Source: Bacteroidales bacterium UBA3824
GTDB taxonomy: Bacteria; Bacteroidota; Bacteroidia; Bacteroidales; UBA3824
NCBI GenBank assembly: GCA_002393195.1
Contig: DGIK01000216.1
Location: forward strand, 1-5,119
DNA length: 5,119 nt
Direction: 5' to 3'
Shown: piece by piece, positions 1 through 4,964 of the stretch
Layout of the letters: every line of letters begins with the position of its first letter
Numbering within the stretch: position 1 is the stretch's first letter
Position numbers and translations under genes: made by a program
The notes under the pieces: generated by a model
What the model was told of the DNA's origin: nothing
What the model saw: only the letters and a program-made list of their open reading frames with translations
Database searches by the model: none

Positions 1-1
1 T

Positions 2-853
2 ATTCCCGAGTTCCGTCTGCCCAAGAAAATCGTTGACGCCGAAATCAACAACCTCACCAAGATGGGCGTTAAGTTTGTGGCTAACACCATCATTGGCCGC
101 ACCATCACTCTCGAAACTTTGAGGGAGCGCGGTTTTAAGGCGTTCTTCATTGCTGCCGGCGCAGGTCTGCCGAGGTTTATGAACATTCCGGGCGAAAACT
201 CCAACGGCATTTTCTCGTCCAACGAGTACCTCACTCGCGTAAACCTGATGCACGCCGCTGATCCTGAGTACGATACGCCCGTCCTGAAAGGCAAAAACAT
301 CATCGTTGTTGGTGGTGGCAACACCGCAATGGACTCAGTACGTACCGCAAAGCGTCTCGGTGCAGAACACGCTATGATTGTCTATCGCCGCAGCGAGAGC
401 GAAATGCCCGCCCGTCTCGAAGAGGTTCACCACGCAAAACAGGAAGGAGTTGAGTTTATGACGCTTAACAATCCTGTAGAGTACATCGCCGATGAGAAGG
501 GGCGCGTAAAGCAAGCCAAGATTCAGAAGATGGAACTCGGCGAGCCTGACGCTTCGGGTCGTCGCAGCCCCGTGCCCGTAGAAGGCAGCGAATATCTCGT
601 TGACTGTGATGGCGTTGTGGTTGCAGTGGGCGTTTCTCCCAACCCAATCATCACGTCGGCTGTAGAAGGTCTCAATGTTGACCCAAAACGCCGCACAATC
701 ATCGTCAACCCCGAAAACAACCAATCCAACATCCCCGACATCTTCGCGGGCGGCGACATCGTTCGCGGTGGCGCAACCGTAATCCTCGCAATGGGCGATG
801 GCCGCAAAGCCGCCGCCGGCGCACACGAATGGTTGCAATCGCAATCGAAGTAA
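2..853 (+). CDS. gltA: NADPH-dependent glutamate synthase small-chain type flavoprotein (GltA/NfnB-like), 5'-truncated
   Basis: This is the C-terminal 283 residues of a gene that starts left of the window; the reading frame is open from base 2, so the ATG at 62 is internal. The family uses FAD and NADPH and either supplies electrons for glutamate synthesis (homotetrameric GltA) or forms the large NADPH-binding subunit of the ferredoxin:NADP oxidoreductase NfnAB. Visible are the family's PEFRLPK segment (bases 5-25), a Rossmann NADPH-binding motif VVGGGNTAMDS (about 305-337) followed by YRRSESEMPAR, and the C-terminal FAD-binding block IPDIFAGGDIVRGGATVILA (about 731-790). The cysteine-rich Fe-S N-terminus expected for the family would lie outside the window. 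Codons are strongly C-ending, unlike the next genes, which suits a well-expressed core enzyme. GltA and NfnB cannot be separated without the upstream gene; an adjacent PyrK/NfnA-like gene would favour NfnB. The family call is firm, the exact role is not. Confidence 0.93.
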   Translation: MPEFRLPKKIVDAEINNLTKMGVKFVANTIIGRTITLETLRERGFKAFFIAAGAGLPRFMNIPGENSNGIFSSNEYLTRVNLMHAADPEYDTPVLKGKNIIVVGGGNTAMDSVRTAKRLGAEHAMIVYRRSESEMPARLEEVHHAKQEGVEFMTLNNPVEYIADEKGRVKQAKIQKMELGEPDASGRRSPVPVEGSEYLVDCDGVVVAVGVSPNPIITSAVEGLNVDPKRRTIIVNPENNQSNIPDIFAGGDIVRGGATVILAMGDGRKAAAGAHEWLQSQSK

Positions 854-874
854 ACAGATAAACAGTATTTTAAG

Positions 875-906
875 CAACATCTACCGAAAGGTAGGTGTTG
901 TTTTTT
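875..906 (+). terminator. Rho-independent terminator after gltA
   Basis: An 11-bp stem (875-885 with 890-900, one T-G wobble at 880/895) closes on a GAAA tetraloop (886-889) and is followed directly by six T residues (901-906). It begins 21 nt after the gltA stop codon. This is a textbook intrinsic terminator. It also lies immediately upstream of the HAD hydrolase start codon. Confidence 0.92.
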
Positions 907-916
907 CATATAAACT

Positions 917-1702
917 ATGATTAAGGCTTTATTTTTTGATATTGATGGGACGTTGGTGAGTTTTGAGACGCATTTGATACCTGATAGTACGGTGGAGGCG
1001 TTGAAGATTGCCAAGGAAAATGGCGTTAAAATTTTTATTTCTACGGGGCGACCGAAGGCGTTTTTGACGTCCAATCTTGACGTTATCCGCCCGTTGATTG
1101 ACGGCTACATCACCAACAATGGCGCATTGGTGGATGTGGGCGGCGTGCCTGTCGTGAAACATCACATTAGCAAATCCGACGTCAATAAACTCCTCGACGA
1201 CGCACGCAAATATGACTATCCGACGATTTTGATGAGTACGGACGATTTTTCTGTTTTCAACCATAAACCCGTGGTTGAAAAAGTGTTTAATGTAGGGCTG
1301 CATATCCCAGTGGATGTCAATAGGATACCTATCGACGAAATTTTGGAACAGGACATTATGCAGATAACGTCGTTTTTTGATGTTGCACACGAAAAAATTT
1401 TGATGCCTACGGTTGAAACTTGCGTCGCGGGACGGTGGTCGCCGGAATTTGTTGACATCACTTCCATCCATGCCGACAAGGGCAAGGGACTCGAAGCCGT
1501 TGCCAATTATCTCGGCATACAAATCGCTGATACAATGTCATTTGGCGACGGTGGCAACGACATTCCCATCATCCAAAAAGCCGGCATCGGCGTCGCAATG
1601 GGCAACTCAATGCCTGGCGTCCAGCATCACGCGGATTATGTAACGACGTCCGTGGATGATGACGGAATCGCAAACGCGCTGCGGCATTTCAATGTAATTT
1701 AA
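917..1702 (+). CDS. Cof-type HAD-IIB family sugar/nucleotide phosphatase
   Basis: A complete 261-residue protein of the usual length for Cof/YidA-like HAD phosphatases, cytosolic Mg-dependent enzymes that dephosphorylate sugar phosphates, nucleotides or cofactors; substrates cannot be predicted from sequence. All four HAD motifs are present: motif I DIDGT (residues 8-12, nucleophile D8 and acid/base D10), motif II STGR (42-45), motif III lysine in ADKGKG (K188) and motif IV GDGGND (210-215). The roughly 100-residue insert between motifs II and III is the C2 cap of subclass IIB. The start is chosen because M1 places motif I at the usual distance from the N-terminus; no Shine-Dalgarno sequence precedes it. 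The gene starts 10 nt after the upstream terminator's T-run and has its own terminator. Third-position use drifts from G/T-rich at the 5' end to A/C-rich near the 3' end. Confidence 0.95.
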   Translation: MIKALFFDIDGTLVSFETHLIPDSTVEALKIAKENGVKIFISTGRPKAFLTSNLDVIRPLIDGYITNNGALVDVGGVPVVKHHISKSDVNKLLDDARKYDYPTILMSTDDFSVFNHKPVVEKVFNVGLHIPVDVNRIPIDEILEQDIMQITSFFDVAHEKILMPTVETCVAGRWSPEFVDITSIHADKGKGLEAVANYLGIQIADTMSFGDGGNDIPIIQKAGIGVAMGNSMPGVQHHADYVTTSVDDDGIANALRHFNVI

Positions 1703-1735
1703 ACATGTCGTCGTCTTGCGGCGACATGTTTTTTT
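1701..1735 (+). terminator. Rho-independent terminator after the HAD phosphatase
   Basis: A 13-bp stem (1701-1713 with 1719-1731, one T-G wobble at 1711/1721) with the five-base loop TCTTG is followed by a T-run ending at 1735. The stem starts within the TAA stop codon, so the hairpin begins forming as soon as translation ends. The A-rich 5' flank is short, so it should act mainly in the + direction. Confidence 0.93.
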
Positions 1736-1744
1736 GAACGAAAA

Positions 1745-1820
1745 TTAAAATGAATTTCAATGAATTAAAACGAATTTTTATTAGAGATAATTCGTTTTAA
1801 TTCGTTATAATTCGCTTAAA
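1745..1820. repeat. Long imperfect hairpin made of six 10-bp AT-rich units
   Basis: The left arm (1745-1774) reads as three consecutive 10-mers, TTAAAATGAA, TTTCAATGAA and TTAAAACGAA. The right arm (1791-1820) reads as TTCGTTTTAA, TTCGTTATAA and TTCGCTTAAA, the reverse complement of the same unit. Position 1745 pairs with 1820 and 1776 with 1789: 26 Watson-Crick and two G-T pairs in 32 positions, including a perfect 15-bp core (1762-1776 with 1789-1803) around a 12-nt loop. It lies between the HAD terminator and the next gene. It could be an intergenic repeat family, a transcript stabiliser or a binding site phased at about one helical turn. No terminator T-run follows it. Confidence 0.8.
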
Positions 1821-1835
1821 TTTATGTTGAAAATC

Positions 1836-1850
1836 GCCACCGAAGGTGGC
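1836..1850 (+). promoter_or_regulatory. Short GC hairpin in the leader of the SAM-binding protein gene
   Basis: GCCACC (1836-1841) pairs perfectly with GGTGGC (1845-1850) around GAA. It is the only GC-rich patch in an otherwise AT-rich 130-bp leader and ends 17 nt before the ATG at 1868. No T-run follows, so it is not an intrinsic terminator. If transcribed it would sit next to the ribosome landing site, so an effect on translation or mRNA stability is possible. The structure is certain, the role is inferred. Confidence 0.4.
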
Positions 1851-1867
1851 ACAAATTGATGTGAAAA

Positions 1868-2935
1868 ATGATTATAAAGTTAGACGAATTTGACAAAAAA
1901 CGCTTGGAGATTCTTAACGACACGATGCTCAATAATGGCGAGGCGATGGATCTTTTGGCGAATTATGTTACTAAAAATGAGCGGCTTATACGTCCCGATA
2001 TGTTGCAAAAGATAGTCGGCGGCTATGATATGGAGCCGTCGCTGGCGTATGCAATGTTGGTGGCGTCGGCTTGCGGTATGGAAATCAACGAAAATGATGC
2101 CCACAAACAGTTTTTTGACGATTATATTATGCGGAGTATCAAGAAGTTGGACGCTAATGACTTCGCTGGCGACCCATATTTGCGCACCATTAAATTTCCA
2201 CAAAAAACTCTTGGCGATTGGGAATTGAAAATGTTGAGTTATGCGCCGTGTGAAGCGTTTGTGTTCGATGAACCCGTGCAAACGTCTGATTTTAAGGAGA
2301 TTCCGCAGATTGGATTTTTTGAGGAAGAGTTTAGTTTTCCAGCGGTTTTGCAGGAAGGGCGCGAATGGATGGCGGTGAAACCGAGCGAAATCCTCACGAT
2401 GCAGCCCCATATCGAAAACGCGCACGGCAATGTCCTCGCGTTTGGTTTGGGATTGGGATATTTTGCGTTTATGGCATCGGGCAAGAAGTCGGTGAAATCC
2501 GTTACAATCGTTGAAAAAGACCCAAAAATCATCGAACTTTTCAATTCGGATTTGTTGCCGCAATTTCCTAACGCCCAGAAAATAAAGGTTGTAGAAGCCG
2601 ATGCGTTTGAATATGCCGAGAGTTTGTCAGCCGAGAGCAACGAATACGACTACATCTTCACAGACATTTGGCACGACACCGCCGACGGTTTGGCAATGTA
2701 CCTGAAAATGAGACGTTTGCTCTCAAAAATCCCAAATTGCGAATTTGGATATTGGATAGAGCGGTCGTTGCTTTCGCGATTGCGTTACACAGTTTTTGCA
2801 CAACTTTACAGGCTCGCCAAAACCTCTGTAAACAAGCAAGTTGCGGACGACGAATTAGTTATCGAAACGTTTCAGGATTTCCTTAAACAAATCAGCGACA
2901 ACGGGCTGCGGGAAATTGCGGGGCGCAAGTCCTAA
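1868..2935 (+). CDS. Class I SAM-dependent methyltransferase-like protein of unknown substrate
   Basis: A 355-residue cytosolic protein with two parts. The first ~180 residues are largely helical in character and match no domain I recognise. From about residue 185 there is a Rossmann-like SAM-binding fold of the methyltransferase/spermidine synthase kind: motif I AFGLGLGYF (191-199, glycines 193, 195, 197), the acidic end of strand 2 in TIVEKDP (213-219, E216 expected to hold the SAM ribose), motif III-like EADAFEY (243-249) and motif IV-like FTDIWHD (264-270). No NPPY-type amino- or DNA-methylation motif is present, so the acceptor is unknown; a polyamine, small-molecule or RNA role is open. 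The ATG at 1868 is the only plausible start and has no Shine-Dalgarno sequence. I see no TAnnTTTG promoter upstream. Its stop overlaps that of the convergent DUF4298 gene. Confidence 0.85.
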   Translation: MIIKLDEFDKKRLEILNDTMLNNGEAMDLLANYVTKNERLIRPDMLQKIVGGYDMEPSLAYAMLVASACGMEINENDAHKQFFDDYIMRSIKKLDANDFAGDPYLRTIKFPQKTLGDWELKMLSYAPCEAFVFDEPVQTSDFKEIPQIGFFEEEFSFPAVLQEGREWMAVKPSEILTMQPHIENAHGNVLAFGLGLGYFAFMASGKKSVKSVTIVEKDPKIIELFNSDLLPQFPNAQKIKVVEADAFEYAESLSAESNEYDYIFTDIWHDTADGLAMYLKMRRLLSKIPNCEFGYWIERSLLSRLRYTVFAQLYRLAKTSVNKQVADDELVIETFQDFLKQISDNGLREIAGRKS

Positions 2936-3240
2936 ATCTTTTTCAACAGCATTGCCATCGCCTCCAACGCGTCAAAACATGATGCCTTGTAGTCGGTAAG
3001 TGCGTTGTACACACCGTCTTCCGAGAGTACGCCGCGCTTGATTTCGGCGGGGATTTTGCCGTTTTGGTCGTCGTCGAAATCCTTGCGCCAAAGTTTGCTG
3101 TTGTAATATTCATCGAGCGCAACGTAAGCATCCTGCGCATTTTTGAAAGTCTCCAACGCGCTGATTAACTGTTTATTGGCGGCAATCAAAGTGTCAAGAT
3201 GCGCCTCCATCTGATTAATTCTGTCTGTTTGTTTTCCCAT
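2932..3240 (-). CDS. DUF4298 family small protein
   Basis: A 102-residue acidic, mostly helical protein of unknown function. The match to DUF4298 rests on the family pattern RIxxMExxLD near the N-terminus (residues 7-16), a central DEYYNSKLWRKDFDDDQNGK segment (43-62) and the hallmark RGVLSEDGVYNAL (69-81). These proteins are about 90-110 residues and the role is not established. The ATG at 3240 is preferred over an in-frame ATG at 3366 because similarity begins with MGKQTDRI and because the longer form would cover its own promoter. A Bacteroidota-type promoter lies 35 nt upstream. The stop TAG overlaps the TAA of the converging methyltransferase-like gene (shared bases 2932-2935), with no terminator between them. 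Confidence 0.88.
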   Translation of the reverse strand: MGKQTDRINQMEAHLDTLIAANKQLISALETFKNAQDAYVALDEYYNSKLWRKDFDDDQNGKIPAEIKRGVLSEDGVYNALTDYKASCFDALEAMAMLLKKI

Positions 3241-3274
3241 TGTAGAAAAATTTTTGATACGTTTAATTCCGTCG

Positions 3275-3306
3275 CAAAAATACGGATAATTTTGGGATGG
3301 TGCAAA
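3275..3306 (-). promoter_or_regulatory. Bacteroidota-type promoter for the DUF4298 gene
   Basis: On the minus strand TTTG (3306-3303) is followed after exactly 20 nt by TATTTTTG (3282-3275), matching the -33 TTTG and -7 TAnnTTTG elements used by the primary sigma factor of Bacteroidota. Transcription should start near 3268, giving a leader of about 28 nt. A 5-bp inverted repeat, TCCGT (3268-3272) and ACGGA (3282-3286), flanks the -7 element and could be an operator half-site pair or chance. Confidence 0.72.
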
Positions 3307-3312
3307 ATTTTT

Positions 3313-3344
3313 TTTGATTATGAAAAAAAGATTAGTTATTTTTG
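3313..3344 (+). promoter_or_regulatory. Bacteroidota-type promoter for the zeta-like kinase operon
   Basis: TTTG (3313-3316) is followed after 20 nt by TATTTTTG (3337-3344), again a full match to the -33/-7 consensus of Bacteroidota. The expected start site near 3350 leaves a leader of about 20 nt before the ATG at 3373. The -33 box lies only 6 nt from the -33 box of the opposite promoter, so the two polymerases probably cannot bind at once. Confidence 0.75.
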
Positions 3345-3372
3345 CCTTTGTGGAATTATTATACATTCAATT

Positions 3373-3945
3373 ATGCCATCAAAAAAACTTTACATAATTT
3401 CGGGTTGCAATGGTGCCGGAAAGACGACGGCATCTGTTACAATTTTGCCAGAAATTTTGGACTGCAAGGAGTTTGTGAATGCCGACGAAATTGCGAGGGG
3501 GCTTTCTCCGTTCAACCCTGAAAGCGTTGCTATTCAGGCAGGTAGGTTGATGCTTGAACGTATTGAATATCTCCTCGACCAAGACGAAAGTTTTGCGATT
3601 GAAACTACGCTTTCAACCAAAAGTTATCAAAAACTTGTGGCGAAAGCGCACGAAAAAGGATTTTATGTGCAACTTTTGTATTTTTGGTTGCCGTCGCCCG
3701 AATTTGCCGCCGCACGTGTTGCGCAACGCGTGAAGGAAGGCGGTCATAATATTCCTAACGACGTGATTTTCAGACGGTATTTTGCCGGTATCAAAAATCT
3801 TTTTGAGATTTATATGCCGATAGTTGATTATTGGATGATAATTGACAATGCAGAAAATCCTCGAAAAATTATCGCCAAAAAGAACGGTGACGATGTTACA
3901 ATTTATATCCCATCAATCTTTAAAACAATCAAAAATTATGAATAA
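3373..3945 (+). CDS. Zeta-toxin-like P-loop kinase (COG4185-type), putative toxin
   Basis: A 190-residue P-loop protein of the zeta toxin superfamily. It has Walker A GCNGAGKT (residues 11-18), the NADEIARGLSPFNPE segment (36-50) whose D38 corresponds to the acidic residue after strand 2, an ETT motif (77-79), and the RVAQRVKEGGHNIP region (115-128) followed by RRY (134-136), which would supply phosphate-contacting arginines. Classical zeta/PezT toxins phosphorylate UDP-N-acetylglucosamine and block wall synthesis; the short chromosomal branch seen here is less well characterised and may use another substrate. The ATG at 3373 is chosen because it puts the P-loop at residue 11 as in relatives and lies just downstream of a clear promoter; an in-frame ATG at 3199 would run through the promoter and the DUF4298 gene. 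The 3' end overlaps the next gene by 8 nt, implying coupled translation. Confidence 0.88.
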   Translation: MPSKKLYIISGCNGAGKTTASVTILPEILDCKEFVNADEIARGLSPFNPESVAIQAGRLMLERIEYLLDQDESFAIETTLSTKSYQKLVAKAHEKGFYVQLLYFWLPSPEFAAARVAQRVKEGGHNIPNDVIFRRYFAGIKNLFEIYMPIVDYWMIIDNAENPRKIIAKKNGDDVTIYIPSIFKTIKNYE

Positions 3946-4120
3946 TCAAGAAGAAGAATTATTAAAAAAGGCTTTGGAAATTGCCGAATATAAAACGCTG
4001 AAACAGAAGGCGATGCTTAACCAAACTGTTGTGCAGAGCGACGAGAATGGCAACATAATATATATTCCGGCGCGGGAGGTTTTTACAAAACTTTATAACG
4101 AACCCGTGCCGGAATTTTAG
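3938..4120 (+). CDS. Small protein overlapping the zeta-like kinase, candidate antitoxin
   Basis: A 60-residue protein starting at the ATG at 3938, inside the last codons of the kinase gene in another frame (8-nt overlap). It has an acidic/lysine-rich helix-prone N-terminal half (residues 3-30, EEELLKKALEIAEYKTLKQK) and a C-terminal half with a probable beta-hairpin, DENGNIIYIPAREV (41-54). No membrane segment or signal peptide. An upstream in-frame ATG at 3842 would add 32 residues of low-complexity sequence fully inside the kinase gene and is unlikely. The size, the overlap and the partner suggest a cognate antitoxin or regulator of the kinase. I recognise no named domain, and the antitoxin role is inferred from context alone. 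Confidence 0.75.
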   Translation: MNNQEEELLKKALEIAEYKTLKQKAMLNQTVVQSDENGNIIYIPAREVFTKLYNEPVPEF

Positions 4121-4134
4121 GGGATTTTGTACGT

Positions 4135-4782
4135 TTATTTGATGTACTTAACCTTGCTTTCGTCCCTCGGTTTGGCGTCGGGGCTTTCGTCAGGATAGCC
4201 GATGGCAAGGATGTAAATCAGGTCGTAACCTTCTGAAAATCCGAGTTTGTCAAGGAAGAATTTTGCGTCGGCGTTGTCTTTGATGAACCTCACGGGACCG
4301 CCGAGGCAGCACGTGCCGAGACCCATCGACTGTGCGGCGAGCATCATATTTTCGCCCAAAAGTCCGCAATCAAGATTGCCGCCCTGTGCAGTTGCTACGC
4401 AAATGAGGTTTGGTGCGTTGCGGAACATATTTTTGAACGACGGATCTTTTTCTATAATGTCGGGGTTAGCCTTCTTATAAACCTCGTTCACTTGGTTGAT
4501 AAGTTCCTGACTTTCAACGACGCGGATTTCCCACGGCTGTTTGTTGATGCCGCTCGGGGCGTTGATGCCGCATTTTACGATTGTGGCGAGTTTCTCGTGC
4601 TCCACAGGCGTGTCCTTGTACTTGCGGATGCTGCGACGTTCCATTATCGCTTTAATGACTTGGTTTTCTGTGGTTTGGCAACACTCGGAATTGGTGTCGC
4701 CTTTGTCGCCGCCGTTGCTGTTGCATTGGCTCAGCGAAAATACTACGGCCATCGCCGTAAGGATAAATAGAATTTTTTTCAT
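4135..4782 (-). CDS. Nitroreductase family protein with lipoprotein-like signal peptide
   Basis: A 215-residue protein with an N-terminal signal peptide (KK, hydrophobic residues 4-17) ending in LSQC (17-20), a lipobox-like site with an unusual Q at -1, then a Gly/Asp-rich linker with a vicinal cysteine pair (C34-C35). From about residue 41 it is an FMN-dependent nitroreductase: ERRSIRKY (48-55) and NAPSGINKQPW (74-84) are the FMN-phosphate and isoalloxazine contacts, and LGENMMLAAQSMGLGTCCLGG (142-162) is the dimer-core helix and loop. The family reduces nitro groups, quinones, flavins or halogenated compounds with NAD(P)H; the substrate here is unknown. If lipidated, the enzyme would be anchored in the envelope, where its electron donor is unclear. 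The ATG at 4782 lies in the palindrome CATAATTATG. It converges on the small zeta partner with 14 nt between stops. I see no convincing promoter upstream. Confidence 0.9.
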   Translation of the reverse strand: MKKILFILTAMAVVFSLSQCNSNGGDKGDTNSECCQTTENQVIKAIMERRSIRKYKDTPVEHEKLATIVKCGINAPSGINKQPWEIRVVESQELINQVNEVYKKANPDIIEKDPSFKNMFRNAPNLICVATAQGGNLDCGLLGENMMLAAQSMGLGTCCLGGPVRFIKDNADAKFFLDKLGFSEGYDLIYILAIGYPDESPDAKPRDESKVKYIK

Positions 4783-4964
4783 AATTATGTGATGTTTTTG
4801 TTTCGGGTGTTTGACGGCGGAAAGTGGGGAAGGTTTAAAAAATTACGTGTTTTACTTATATTGCATTAATATTCAAAAAAAATGCGGTTTAATTAACGAT
4901 TACTTAAAGAATAAAACGTATCTTTGCGGCATAATTCTGAAAACAAAAAATCATTACAAACAAT
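4783..4964. other. Divergent intergenic region between the nitroreductase and korA
   Basis: This 182-bp AT-rich segment carries no credible gene. The only clear signal is the -7 element for korA at 4919-4926. On the minus strand, facing the nitroreductase, I find no TAnnTTTG match; TAATTTTT near 4838-4845 is the nearest but lacks a properly spaced TTTG. Confidence 0.6.
4919..4926 (+). promoter_or_regulatory. Bacteroidota-type -7 promoter element for korA
   Basis: TATCTTTG matches TAnnTTTG exactly and lies 38 nt before the korA start codon, predicting a start site near 4933 and a leader of roughly 30 nt. No good TTTG is found about 20 nt upstream, so the -33 box is weak or the promoter depends on an activator. 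Confidence 0.6.

Noticed and set aside
1745..1820. Possible CRISPR-like or transposon terminal repeats.
   Set aside because: Units are contiguous 10-mers without spacers, and no transposase, target-site duplication or cas gene is nearby.
1836..1850. Second terminator in the intergenic region.
   Set aside because: The hairpin is followed by acaaattgat, not a T-run, and the real terminator is at 1701-1735.
335..2640. Long open frames on the minus strand opposite gltA, the HAD gene and the SAM-binding gene.
   Set aside because: They are antisense to well-supported genes, show no recognisable motif and have unnatural residue composition; one even spans two genes and a terminator.
3241..3366. 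Longer forms of the DUF4298 protein (ATG at 3366) and of the zeta-like kinase (ATG at 3199).
   Set aside because: The added residues match nothing, overlap each other and run through both promoters; family similarity begins at 3240 and 3373.
3320..3397. A 25-residue hydrophobic reading frame (MKKRLVIFAF...) upstream of and overlapping the zeta-like gene, looking like a signal or leader peptide.
   Set aside because: It begins upstream of the -7 element (3337-3344), so the predicted transcript would not contain its start codon; most of it is AT-rich promoter sequence read by chance.
4780..4789. Perfect palindrome CATAATTATG over the nitroreductase start codon as an operator.
   Set aside because: Only 10 bp, AT-rich and single; too likely by chance to call a binding site.
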